Positions 7,757-15,884 of a stretch of 27,939 bases of DNA are shown here, in pieces. The stretch lies in the NCBI GenBank assembly GCA_963590525.1, contig CAVAPV010000026.1, forward strand, positions 1 through 27,939. The letters run 5' to 3'. Made by a program: the position numbers and the translations under genes. The notes under the pieces were generated by a model. The model saw only the letters and a list, made by a program, of their open reading frames with translations, made no database searches and had not been told where the DNA came from. The DNA is from W2P13-069 sp963590525. Lineage in GTDB: Bacteria > Actinomycetota > Coriobacteriia > Coriobacteriales > QAMH01. Each line of letters begins with the position of its first letter. The first letter of the stretch is position 1.

Positions 7757-8647
7757 ATGACCAAGAAACTACGCTACGCGTTCTTCCCTGGCTGCACGCT
7801 TGAAAGCGCCGCCAGCGAGCTCAAGACGTCAACCCTGCTCACCTGCCAAAAGCTCGGCATCGAGCTTGTAGAGATCGACGGCTGGACCTGCTGCGGCGCA
7901 AGCCAGGTGCAAGATGTCGACGACTTCTTTGGCCTGCTGGTCAACGCCCGCAACCTCGCCTTGGCAGAGGCCCAGGGCTTTGACAAGATCATGACCGTCT
8001 GCAACACCTGCACGCTCATGTTGCGCGGCGCCAAGGCCCGCCTGGACGGCAACGAGGCCCTCAAGGCCAAGGTCAACAAGGCCCTAGGCGAGGTCGGCCT
8101 GGAGTACAAGGGCACCGCAGAAGTCACCCACTACCTGTGGGCGCTTGTGCAAGACTACGGCCTAGATAGGCTCGAGGAGCAGGTCACCAACCCCTTGGGC
8201 GACCTCAACGTGGCCAACTTCTACGGCTGCCATATCCTCATGCCGCCCAAGATCATGGGCTTTGAAAACGCCCGCAACCCGCAGTCCATGGAGATGGTGG
8301 CCAAGGCCTTGGGCGCCACTAACGTGGACTACGAGCAGCGCCTGGCCTGCTGCGGATTCCACTCCATCTACCCGGCAGAAAAAGAAGCCGAGATCGGCAA
8401 CGGCGTGAGCTGCATCGTCGCGCGCGAGCAAGGCGCCGACTGCATCGTCACCCCCTGCCCGCTTTGTCACTTTGCGCTGGACATGTGGCAGGCAGACAGC
8501 CAGAAGTACTTTGATACAGATATCACGATGCCCATCTTGCATCTTCCGCAGCTCGTGGGTCTGGCCATCGGCTTTACCCCCAAGGAGCTGGGCATCAACA
8601 AGCACGTCGTCAAGGCGACGCGCATGCTCGAGCGCAAGCTGGGCTAA
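7757..8647 (+). CDS. CCG-domain (HdrB-like) third subunit, SdhE/MfrE type
   Basis: A 296-residue protein with two cysteine-rich CCG domains in the pattern CX31-39CCX34-36CXXC. Domain 1 uses C13, C45-C46, C82 and C85; domain 2 uses C158, C198-C199, C234 and C237. Such domains bind noncubane [4Fe-4S] clusters in heterodisulfide reductase HdrB, and form the third subunit (SdhE/MfrE) in type E succinate dehydrogenases and methylmenaquinol:fumarate reductases. There it replaces the haem-containing membrane anchor and is thought to pass electrons from quinol. ATG 7757 lies three bases after the frdB stop, with an 'aagaggag' site inside frdB. There are no transmembrane helices, so any membrane contact would be monotopic. 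The native donor (menaquinol, or a thiol as in TfrAB) is not determinable here. Confidence 0.9.
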   Translation: MTKKLRYAFFPGCTLESAASELKTSTLLTCQKLGIELVEIDGWTCCGASQVQDVDDFFGLLVNARNLALAEAQGFDKIMTVCNTCTLMLRGAKARLDGNEALKAKVNKALGEVGLEYKGTAEVTHYLWALVQDYGLDRLEEQVTNPLGDLNVANFYGCHILMPPKIMGFENARNPQSMEMVAKALGATNVDYEQRLACCGFHSIYPAEKEAEIGNGVSCIVAREQGADCIVTPCPLCHFALDMWQADSQKYFDTDITMPILHLPQLVGLAIGFTPKELGINKHVVKATRMLERKLG

Positions 8648-8689
8648 GCCGCAGCAACTTACGGCAAGCCAAAACGTCACCACGCGCAA

Positions 8690-8724
8690 GCAGGCAGGGC
8701 AAAGCCAACAGCAGCCCTGCCTGC
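8690..8724 (+). terminator. Strong hairpin after the fumarate reductase operon
   Basis: Perfect 11-bp stem 'gcaggcagggc' (8690-8700) / 'gccctgcctgc' (8714-8724) with a 13-base loop, starting 42 bases after the third fumarate reductase gene. There is no T-run after it, so it may stabilise the upstream mRNA or terminate only partially. It sits immediately before the next start codon and could restrict translation of that gene from readthrough transcripts. Confidence 0.55.
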
Positions 8725-8746
8725 CCCAATGGATTTGGAGCAAGCC

Positions 8747-9265
8747 ATGCAAGGAAGCACGCAGATCACCTCGCAGGTACGCGCAAAGCTCGAAGAGCTG
8801 CGCCGCCACGTAGAGATCGAGGGCGAAAGCCCCGAAGGTGAGCGCGACCTAGAACAACCCCAGGGCGTCTGGGAGATGAAGGCCACGCTTACCTACAAGC
8901 CCGGCGACAACGTGATGTGGGCGGTGGCAAGCGATCAGGATTGGACGCACGACGCGCTCGAAGACATCCAGATCACCGATGGCACCATCTACGCAGACGA
9001 CGAGCCCTTCCTTCCCAGCTCGGTCGTGCTCAACGGCTACTTCCAAGCAGAGGAAAGCGGCAAGTGGGCACGCGTGAGTGGCGGCAAGGTCTCCCTTGAA
9101 GGCGGAGACATGCAATCCGCGTTCAAAGACGGCCTCGAGAGCTTTGAGGAGCTTGTCGAGGCGCTCGATGCCGCGATGGAGATTCCCGCCTACCGCCACA
9201 TGGCAGAGAAGTCGATCATGAAGCAGGCGCAACGCGAGCGCTACGGGGCCTTTAGCCTCACCTAG
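8747..9265 (+). CDS. Conserved-looking hypothetical protein (172 aa)
   Basis: No family is recognised. The product is soluble and acidic, without signal peptide or membrane segment, and with few Cys. It opens with a charged helix ('TQITSQVRAKLEELRRHVE'), then a Trp-containing beta-rich centre ('YKPGDNVMWAVASDQDW') and a C-terminal helical region ending 'KQAQRERYGAFSLT'. ATG 8747 was chosen because 'ttggag' (8735-8740) is well spaced before it; ATG 8729 is in frame but only five bases after the hairpin stem at 8724 and has no site. Codon use matches its neighbours. It lies between the fumarate reductase hairpin and a terminator, so it may be expressed by readthrough or alone. That it is a real gene is likely; its function is unknown. 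Confidence 0.65.
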   Translation: MQGSTQITSQVRAKLEELRRHVEIEGESPEGERDLEQPQGVWEMKATLTYKPGDNVMWAVASDQDWTHDALEDIQITDGTIYADDEPFLPSSVVLNGYFQAEESGKWARVSGGKVSLEGGDMQSAFKDGLESFEELVEALDAAMEIPAYRHMAEKSIMKQAQRERYGAFSLT

Positions 9266-9286
9266 CCGCATCAAGCGCACGACAAA

Positions 9287-9315
9287 AGCCACCTGGAACG
9301 CAACGCCAGGTGGCT
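9287..9315 (+). terminator. Rho-independent terminator candidate
   Basis: A 10-bp perfect stem 'agccacctgg' (9287-9296) / 'ccaggtggct' (9306-9315) with a 9-base loop, followed by 'atctt', 22 bases after the hypothetical gene. It separates the fumarate respiration block from the LuxR-type regulator. Confidence 0.7.
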
Positions 9316-9392
9316 ATCTTGCGTCTATGCCCAATCTTCACTTACGTGCATTAAGCAACTAGCGCGTCGCGGGCGTAATTCTCACGTCTATA

Positions 9393-9406
9393 GGTTATAT
9401 TTAACC
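9393..9406. promoter_or_regulatory. Palindrome in the presumed luxR promoter
   Basis: 'ggtta-tatt-taacc' is a 5-bp inverted repeat with a 4-base centre, in an AT-rich patch 64 bases upstream of the regulator's start. The embedded 'tatattta' could serve as a -10 element. The site is short and could be chance. Confidence 0.3.
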
Positions 9407-9469
9407 CTGATTTTTCAAAGACAAAACATCGTGTGTCGCCATGCTCTCTTGGCTGGCGAGGAGGAGCGC

Positions 9470-11212
9470 ATGACCAACGTCAACAGGAAAAACGCCATCA
9501 CCGCCATGCGCCAAAAGCTCATGGATGGCACAAGCATCACCGAAGAGCTCTTGGTAAGCGTCTGCGCCGCCATGGGCCTTGCCTGCCTCTTTGCGGGCAT
9601 ATGGCTTGGCGACGGGCAGTTTGCCGCAGCTTTAGACAGCGGGCACTCCACGCTTGTCATGAGGGCGTTCACGTTTCTCATCTACGCCTTGTTCCTTGCC
9701 ACGGTGTGCCGCCTTGTGGGCAAGGGCCCCTTTGACCTGCAGGCGTTTTTCTTCAAGACCGTGAGCGTAGGACTTATCTGCTTTGCCGTAAGCTACGTAG
9801 GCCTCACCTGGCTTGCCTACAGCAGCAACTCCCCTAATGCCGCAGCGGGCCTGTGGGCGGCCTTCTTCTTGAGCAAGATCTTGGGCGCACCGCTTACCAT
9901 CGGGCTTGTCTGCGTGTTCTCGCAGCTCGGACGCAAAGCCACTATGCGCCTGTCCATCATCGGCATCTTGGGTGCGTTTGTCATCTACTCCATCAGCTCC
10001 CAGGCGATCGAGCAGACTGCAGGCATCAGCGCGATTAAACTTGGTTTATCGACATTGTTTGTAGTCGCATCCTGCGTCTTTGGGATGTTTGGCCTCAACA
10101 ACGAGATGTTCGGCCGCATCCGCTACACCCAAGACGAGATGATGGACAGCCATGTCATCAAGCGCCCCGCACGCGAGGTCATAGACGGCGGTATACTCTT
10201 GACCGTGATGTTTTCTGCCGTAGCGCTGGGATATCTGCGCAGCGGTTACGTAGGCAGCGACGCCCACCTGCAGCCGGCTTCCATCGTCGTGCTGCTCATC
10301 GTGGTGATCATATCCTTGCTGCGCCAGAACCTGCGCATCGAGCATCTCTTTACCTGCGCGCTCTTTTGCACGGCCTGCTCCATCCTGCTGGAGCCCTTCT
10401 TATCCGTCTGGTGCCCTGTGGCCATCACCTTGCTGGCAAACACCGGCACGGCGCTCTTCGAGGTCATCGTATGGTGCTGGGCGGTATGGGTGACGCGCAA
10501 CTCGCAAGAGACGCTCACCGCGGCAAGCATCATGCGCCTGGCAACCGTGGCGGGACACCTTCTGGGCACTATCGCCGTGGCCATGGCCATGCTCGTCGTC
10601 TCAGACGATGCAAGCGCTGCCGCAGCCGCGGGTATGCTCGTCATCCTGTTCTACTTGATAGAGATCGCCGTGGTGGTAAGGACCCCGTCTTGGACGCTGC
10701 CCATCCTCACCGTAGAAGACGACAGCACGATACTGCCGCCTGTCTACACGACAGAGACCCTTGCAGCAGATGCGTCTGACAGCAACTCAAGCAGCAGCCG
10801 CAATGCCAGCGCTGCCTCCGCAACAGGCGATGCAAGCATCGACACTGCAGCAGGCAGCAATGCCGGCAACAGCAGCGCCCCAGCGCAAGACGCAAACGCC
10901 GCAGCCAGCGCCAGCCAATCCCAAGCGCCCAGCCCAACAGACATCGCCAGCTTTGAGGAACTCTACTGGGACGCTCCTTTGGCTACCGTGGCAGACACCT
11001 ATCGCCTTACCAAGCGCGAACGCGAGGTCTTGGGGCTTTTGGCTCGCGGGCACAGCTTTGCGGCGATGGAAGAAACCCTTTGCATCTCGCACAACACCAT
11101 GAAGATGCACGCGCGCAACATCTACACCAAGATGGAAGTCCACTCGCGCCAAGACGTCATCTCCATGGTCGATCTGGTGAGAGAGAACCAGAAAGCAGAG
11201 CGCGGCGCCTAA
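9470..11212 (+). CDS. Membrane-bound LuxR-family transcriptional regulator
   Basis: A 580-residue protein in three parts. Residues about 25-425 hold roughly a dozen hydrophobic helices forming a polytopic sensor/transporter-like domain. Residues about 450-500 are a Ser/Ala/Asn-rich low-complexity linker. The C-terminal ~65 residues are a GerE/LuxR helix-turn-helix with 'LTKREREVLGLLARGHS' and 'CISHNTMKMHARNIYTKM'. This architecture is expanded in Coriobacteriia, where such genes often neighbour respiratory or reductase genes and are thought to sense the relevant substrate. ATG 9470 is preceded by 'gaggagg'; a GTG at 9431 lacks a site. Proximity suggests it could control the fumarate operon upstream, but a terminator lies between and this is inference. 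The signal is unknown. Confidence 0.9.
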   Translation: MTNVNRKNAITAMRQKLMDGTSITEELLVSVCAAMGLACLFAGIWLGDGQFAAALDSGHSTLVMRAFTFLIYALFLATVCRLVGKGPFDLQAFFFKTVSVGLICFAVSYVGLTWLAYSSNSPNAAAGLWAAFFLSKILGAPLTIGLVCVFSQLGRKATMRLSIIGILGAFVIYSISSQAIEQTAGISAIKLGLSTLFVVASCVFGMFGLNNEMFGRIRYTQDEMMDSHVIKRPAREVIDGGILLTVMFSAVALGYLRSGYVGSDAHLQPASIVVLLIVVIISLLRQNLRIEHLFTCALFCTACSILLEPFLSVWCPVAITLLANTGTALFEVIVWCWAVWVTRNSQETLTAASIMRLATVAGHLLGTIAVAMAMLVVSDDASAAAAAGMLVILFYLIEIAVVVRTPSWTLPILTVEDDSTILPPVYTTETLAADASDSNSSSSRNASAASATGDASIDTAAGSNAGNSSAPAQDANAAASASQSQAPSPTDIASFEELYWDAPLATVADTYRLTKREREVLGLLARGHSFAAMEETLCISHNTMKMHARNIYTKMEVHSRQDVISMVDLVRENQKAERGA

Positions 11213-11220
11213 GGAGCACG

Positions 11221-11248
11221 GCTGCTTGGGCCAACATCGGCAAGCAGC
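11221..11248. terminator. Hairpin between convergent genes
   Basis: 'gctgcttg' (11221-11228) pairs with 'caagcagc' (11241-11248) over 8 bases around a 12-base loop, in the 90-base gap between the converging luxR-type and rhodanese genes. There is no clear T-run on either strand. Its position suggests a bidirectional terminator. Confidence 0.35.
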
Positions 11249-11302
11249 AAGATAGGCAGGGTGTTGCGACAATCCGCTCTTTGCTGCTCGCGTCCCTGCA
11301 GC

Positions 11303-11632
11303 TTAAACGCGGCTTGCCAAAAGACGCTGGTAAGCGCGCCAGCCACCCTCTATATCGTAGACCTCACTAAAACCCATATCCTCAAGAGCGCAGGCGGCCA
11401 TCTCGCTGCGCGGTCCCAAATGGCAAAAGACATAGACGGGCTTGTCTTTTGACAAAGACGCCAAAGCATCTAGAGCCGCTTGGTCAAAGGCTTCTTGCTC
11501 GTAGTCGAAGTTCGCGTTGACGGACCCTCTTACGGTTCCAAAACCGTACTCCATGGGGGTTCGCACATCCAAAATGGTGACCTTATCTGGATCGAGATCG
11601 AACAAGACCTCGGCTCTCACAAGTTTGCTCAT
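11303..11632 (-). CDS. Rhodanese-like domain protein
   Basis: A single-domain, cytoplasmic rhodanese-like protein of 109 residues. It shows 'VTILDVRTPMEYGFGTVRG' at the front, the catalytic loop 'VFCHLGPRSEMAA' with the cysteine that would carry persulfide, and the closing 'GFSEVYDIEGGWRAY'. The loop begins C-H-L-G-P-R, close to the usual six-residue C-x-x-G-x-R, so sulfurtransferase activity is plausible; the sulfur acceptor is unknown. Start ATG 11632 has 'gaggag' eight bases before it; ATG 11638 is in frame but only two bases from that site. It lies 85 bases downstream of dnaE on the same strand and may be a distal member of that transcript. Confidence 0.88.
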   Translation of the reverse strand: MSKLVRAEVLFDLDPDKVTILDVRTPMEYGFGTVRGSVNANFDYEQEAFDQAALDALASLSKDKPVYVFCHLGPRSEMAACALEDMGFSEVYDIEGGWRAYQRLLASRV

Positions 11633-11717
11633 CGTCATTTCTCCTCAAAGCCGATGCGCCCGCAGCAAGGCAGGCGCTTCTCAGGCAGCAGCCGGAGCAT
11701 CGCAACATCACGCGCCG

Positions 11718-14700
11718 CTAGACCAGTTGGCAAGAGCCCTCTCCCACCAGTTCCTCGATGCGGCGCAAAAGCTCCTGGCTTGCCACGTTGACGCCCAAAG
11801 GCAGCTCAGCCCTGAACTTGCGTCCATCGGCTTGCTCGATAAACAGCGTCACCGGCTGCGAGCCGGGGTAGTTGTCAAAGATGGCAGAGAGCTTGCCCAT
11901 GGTCTCGTTGCTAAAGCGGTCGCTCATCACGCGCACGTTGAGCGCACTGGGGCCGCTGGCAGCACCGGCCTGCCCCTCCAACTCCAATGCGTCGCACTCG
12001 TAGCCGATCACCTGGATGCCGCGGTCGCTGCGCTCCAGCTTGCCGCGCAGCTTGACGACCTTGTCCTCCTCAAGCCAGTCCTTGCAAGTTGCAAGCGTCT
12101 TTGCCCACATGACGCAATCCACGCTGCCGGTCATATCCTCCACAGTGAGTGTGGCAAAGTTGTTGCCGGCTTTAGAGACCCTCACCTGCATGGCGGTAAC
12201 CAGGCCCGCAACGGTGATGGACATGCCGTCTCGTGCTCTCTCCTCGTCTGCGAGGTCTGCGATCTCCATATCGGCGGCGCGCTCGAGCAGCTTGCTGTAG
12301 GGCGTGAGCGGATGGTCGGATACGTAGATGCCCACGATCTCCTTCTCAAAGTCCAACTTGACACGGCGATCCCACTCAACGCCGTCTGGCTGCGGGATAT
12401 CCTCGGCAAAGCCGGCGTCCTCTTCTTCTTGCGAAGCCTCGGCAAAAAGATCGAACATCGACACCTGGCCGTCCTCTTTGTCTTGGCGGCGGCGCTGTGC
12501 TTGCTCGAGTAGGCCGCCCTCGTTGATGAGGTTCCATAGCTGGCGGCGCGTATATCCGGTCGAATCAAACGCGCCGGCCTTGATCAAAGCCTCGACGATG
12601 CGCTTGTTGGCAGCCTCTTGCGGCATGCGGAACAAGAAGTCGTGGAGGTTTTCGTACGGGCCGTTTTCCTCGCGCTCCTCGATGATGATATCGACCACTT
12701 TCTCGCCCACGCCGCGCAGGCCCGCCAAGCCAAAGCGCACGCCCTCGGGCACAGCGGTAAAGTCCCTGCGCGAGATGTTGATATCGGGTGGCAAGACAGC
12801 GATTCCGTCTTTTTTGCAGGCGTTGACGTAATGGACGATCTTCTCGGTCTTGCCCATGTAGCTGGACAAGACGGCAGCCATGTACTCATGCGGATAATAG
12901 GCCTTAAGCCAAGCCGTCTGCATAACCAAGATGGCATATGCGGCAGAGTGCGACTTGTTAAAGGCGTACTCTGCAAACTTCAAGACGTCGTCCCAGATCT
13001 GCTGGGCGATCTCGCGCTTGTAGCCATTGCGCACCGCGCCGTTGAGCCAATGGTTTTCCATGGTCTCGGTGTTGCCGTCGGCCCAGTGCTGCTCGACCTC
13101 GCGCATGAGCGCGATCTTCTTTTTTGCCACGGCCTTGCGGACCTTGTCGCTCTCTCCCACCGTAAAGCCGCACATCTCGACAGAGATGCGCATAACCTGC
13201 TCCTGGTAGACCATGGTGCCGTAGGTGTCTTCCAAGATCCACTTGAGGCGCTCGTCGTAGTAGGCGATGGGCGTGAGCCCCTTCTTGCGGTTGACAAAGT
13301 CGTCCACCATGCCGGCGCCCAAAGGACCCGGGCGAAACAGCGCGATAGTAGCCACGATATCGCTGTAGCAGTCGGGTTGCATGCGCTTGAGCAGCGCCGT
13401 CATGCCGTCGGATTCGACCTGGAACACGCCCGCGCAATGCCCCGAGCACATGAGCTCAAAGATCTTGGGGTCCCTAAAGTCGACCTGCTTTTCTAGGTCT
13501 ATATCCAGACCGTAGTTCTCTTTGATGTTCTTTTTTGCCTTGGAGATAACCGTCAGCGTGCGCAAACCCAAGAAGTCCATCTTGAGCAGGCCCATGTCGG
13601 CGGTCATGACACCGTCGTATTGGGTGATGATGACGCCGCCCTTGGTGTCTTTTTTGACAGGCACGTAATCGCACACCGCATCGCGGCAGATGATGACGGC
13701 GCTGGCATGAACGCCCTCGCCGCGCGTGATGCCCTCCAAAGACTTGGCCGCATCGATGATCTTTGCGGTGTCGGGGTCTTGGTTGTAGGCATCGCGCAGA
13801 TCGGGGACCTCGGCCATGGCCTTGTCCAAGGTCATCTTGGGGTCGTTGGGAATCATCTTGGAGATCTTCTGGCTCACGTACACCGGATAGTCCAAGACGC
13901 GCGCGGCATCGTTAACGGCCTGCTTTGCCTTCATCTTGCCGTAGGTGATGACATGGGCGATCTTTTCTGAGCCGTAGACGTCGCGCACATGCTGCACGAC
14001 CTCCAGGCGCCGTTCATCGTCAAAGTCCATATCGATATCGGGCATCTCGGTGCGTTCGGGGCTCAAGAAGCGCTCGAAGATGAGGTCGTTTTCCAACGGG
14101 TCGAAGGTCGTGATGTCAAGCGCGTACGAGATGATCGAGCCTGCGGCAGATCCGCGGCCCGGGCCCACGCCGATGCCGTTTTGCTTTGCCCAGCGCGTAA
14201 ACTCCTGCACGATCAAGAAGTACGCGGGAAACCCCTTGCCGCAGATGATGTCGTACTCATGCTCAAAACGCTCCATGACCTTGTCGGGCAGCGGGTCGCC
14301 ATAGCGCTCCTTGAGGCCAGCGATGGCCTCTTTGCGCAGCATGGTCTCGTTTGTCTCTCCGGGCGGCAGCGGGAAACGCGGCAAGATGACCTTGCCAAAC
14401 TCCAAGGTGACGTTGCATTTATCCGCGATCTCAAGCGTGGTGGCAAGGCATTCCGGATGCTCCTTGAGCGCCTCTGCCATCTCCTCGGGGCTCTTCATGT
14501 AGAACTGGTCGTTCGAAAACTTCATGCGGTCGGTATCGGCCACATGCTTACCCATGCCGATGCACAGCATCAGGTCTTGGGTATAGGCATCCTCGCGCTT
14601 GAGATAATGCAAATCGTTGGTGCCTACCGTCTTAAGCCCCATCTCGTTTGCGAGCCTCGTGAGCACGTCGTTGAGGCGTGGCTGGGATATGCCGTTGTCC

Positions 14701-15326
14701 GTGACGATCTCTGGGCCCTGGTTTTGGAGCTCGATGTAGAAATCCTCTTTGCCAAAGATATCGATAAAGGTCTGGCACCACTCCTTGGCGATCTCGTACT
14801 CGCCGCGGTCGATGGATTTGGGGATGATGCCCGCAATGCAGGCACTCGTAGCCAAGATGCCCTCGTGGAACTTCTTGAGGCTGTCCAGCGTAACGCGCGG
14901 CTTGTAGTAGTAGCCGTCTGTTGCGGCGTCAGACACGATGCGCATGAGGTTGCGATAACCCTGGTTGGTCTTGGCCAGCAAAATCATATGGTAGAGCTCG
15001 GGCTTGCGATCGCGGCGCAGCTCGTTGTCGGGCGTGAAGTAGACCTCGCAGCCCAAGATGGGCTTGATGCCCGCAGCGATAGCCGCCTTGTAGAACTCCG
15101 CGCAGCCGTACATGTAGCCGTGGTCTGTGATAGCCACAGCGGGCATGCCCAGCTCCTTGGCGTACTTGCACATGTCCTTAAGACGCGTGGCGCCGTCTAG
15201 CATGGAGTACTCCGTATGCACATGCAGATGCACGAAGCTTCCGTTTTCGCGGCACGAGGTGGGGATGGGGCCCTCGCCCTCGCTTGCCGCCTTGATCAGG
15301 TCAAACTGGGGGACTTCGTTGCCCAT
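11718..15326 (-). CDS. dnaE: DNA polymerase III alpha subunit (replicative, DnaE1 type)
   Basis: The 1202-residue replicative polymerase. The N-terminal PHP domain retains all nine metal ligands defined for Mycobacterium tuberculosis DnaE1, at H35, H37, D44, H69, E94, H113, C163, D238 and H240, so intrinsic 3'-5' proofreading is expected. The palm carries the catalytic pair D432/D434 in 'PDIDMDFDDERR' and the third Asp in 'KMDFLGLRTLTVI'. The helix-hairpin-helix region, an OB fold ('ITVAGLVTAMQVRVSKAGN') and a C-terminal tau-binding-like domain follow. Length and order match full-length DnaE. The start lies three bases after the stop of the YerC-like gene, with 'gggagg' inside that gene, so the two are translationally close. 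No frame damage is seen. Confidence 0.97.
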   Translation of the reverse strand: MGNEVPQFDLIKAASEGEGPIPTSCRENGSFVHLHVHTEYSMLDGATRLKDMCKYAKELGMPAVAITDHGYMYGCAEFYKAAIAAGIKPILGCEVYFTPDNELRRDRKPELYHMILLAKTNQGYRNLMRIVSDAATDGYYYKPRVTLDSLKKFHEGILATSACIAGIIPKSIDRGEYEIAKEWCQTFIDIFGKEDFYIELQNQGPEIVTDNGISQPRLNDVLTRLANEMGLKTVGTNDLHYLKREDAYTQDLMLCIGMGKHVADTDRMKFSNDQFYMKSPEEMAEALKEHPECLATTLEIADKCNVTLEFGKVILPRFPLPPGETNETMLRKEAIAGLKERYGDPLPDKVMERFEHEYDIICGKGFPAYFLIVQEFTRWAKQNGIGVGPGRGSAAGSIISYALDITTFDPLENDLIFERFLSPERTEMPDIDMDFDDERRLEVVQHVRDVYGSEKIAHVITYGKMKAKQAVNDAARVLDYPVYVSQKISKMIPNDPKMTLDKAMAEVPDLRDAYNQDPDTAKIIDAAKSLEGITRGEGVHASAVIICRDAVCDYVPVKKDTKGGVIITQYDGVMTADMGLLKMDFLGLRTLTVISKAKKNIKENYGLDIDLEKQVDFRDPKIFELMCSGHCAGVFQVESDGMTALLKRMQPDCYSDIVATIALFRPGPLGAGMVDDFVNRKKGLTPIAYYDERLKWILEDTYGTMVYQEQVMRISVEMCGFTVGESDKVRKAVAKKKIALMREVEQHWADGNTETMENHWLNGAVRNGYKREIAQQIWDDVLKFAEYAFNKSHSAAYAILVMQTAWLKAYYPHEYMAAVLSSYMGKTEKIVHYVNACKKDGIAVLPPDINISRRDFTAVPEGVRFGLAGLRGVGEKVVDIIIEEREENGPYENLHDFLFRMPQEAANKRIVEALIKAGAFDSTGYTRRQLWNLINEGGLLEQAQRRRQDKEDGQVSMFDLFAEASQEEEDAGFAEDIPQPDGVEWDRRVKLDFEKEIVGIYVSDHPLTPYSKLLERAADMEIADLADEERARDGMSITVAGLVTAMQVRVSKAGNNFATLTVEDMTGSVDCVMWAKTLATCKDWLEEDKVVKLRGKLERSDRGIQVIGYECDALELEGQAGAASGPSALNVRVMSDRFSNETMGKLSAIFDNYPGSQPVTLFIEQADGRKFRAELPLGVNVASQELLRRIEELVGEGSCQLV

Positions 15327-15329
15327 GGG

Positions 15330-15638
15330 CTACCTATCCTCCCCTTCTTTGTCTGTGGATAACGCAACAGCGCGCGCATAGCCGCCTGCACCGTAGTTGA
15401 GGCACTTGCTCACGCGGCTGATAGTGGTGGTAGAGACGCCCGTCTGCTTTTGGATCTCTGTGTAGGGGACCTTTTGGGCAAGCAGATGAGCCACCTGCAA
15501 ACGTTGGGACATCTCCGATATCTCCCTGATGGTGCACAGGTCCATGAGCAGGGCGTAGATATCGTCAGGATCGTCAAGAGACGCAAAAGTCTCCAACATC
15601 GCGTTGACTTCTGCGGTCCTAATCTTGTCCTGGTCCAT
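15330..15638 (-). CDS. TrpR/YerC-YecD family DNA-binding protein
   Basis: A 102-residue protein of the TrpR-like YerC/YecD family: a helical bundle with a helix-turn-helix near the C-terminus ('YTEIQKQTGVSTTTISRVSKCL'). The preceding 'LMDLCTIREISEMSQRLQVAHLL' is the strongly conserved part of the family. These proteins are predicted repressors, often of unknown effector. ATG 15638 has 'taggag' upstream. The stop is only three bases before dnaE, so it leads a two-gene unit with the replicative polymerase and could autoregulate it; that link is inferred from position. Confidence 0.9.
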   Translation of the reverse strand: MDQDKIRTAEVNAMLETFASLDDPDDIYALLMDLCTIREISEMSQRLQVAHLLAQKVPYTEIQKQTGVSTTTISRVSKCLNYGAGGYARAVALSTDKEGEDR

Positions 15639-15826
15639 TGGTCACACTCCTAACGCGCGCAAGCAGCGCGATGGCATAAACGCCGTGCGCGGCAGTCAAA
15701 ACAGCAGTCCAATGCTACTACGCAGCTGCGACGCAAAACGGCAAAGATTATGCAGATTCTAAGGGCTTGCGACACTAAAGCGCATCTTGAGACTGCATAA
15801 AATGCAGGCGCAAAGCGCAAAGGCCG

Positions 15827-15856
15827 CAAAAACAACAGCAGGGGCGTCATCGCCCC
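15827..15856 (-). terminator. Terminator candidate for the small membrane protein gene
   Basis: On the minus strand 'ggggcg' pairs with 'cgcccc' (15841-15856, loop 'atga') and is followed by 'tgctgttgttttt', a delayed T-rich tail, about 30 bases after the stop of the membrane protein gene. Confidence 0.5.
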
Positions 15857-15884
15857 CCGCAAAGCCACAAGCCAAGCGCGTGCC

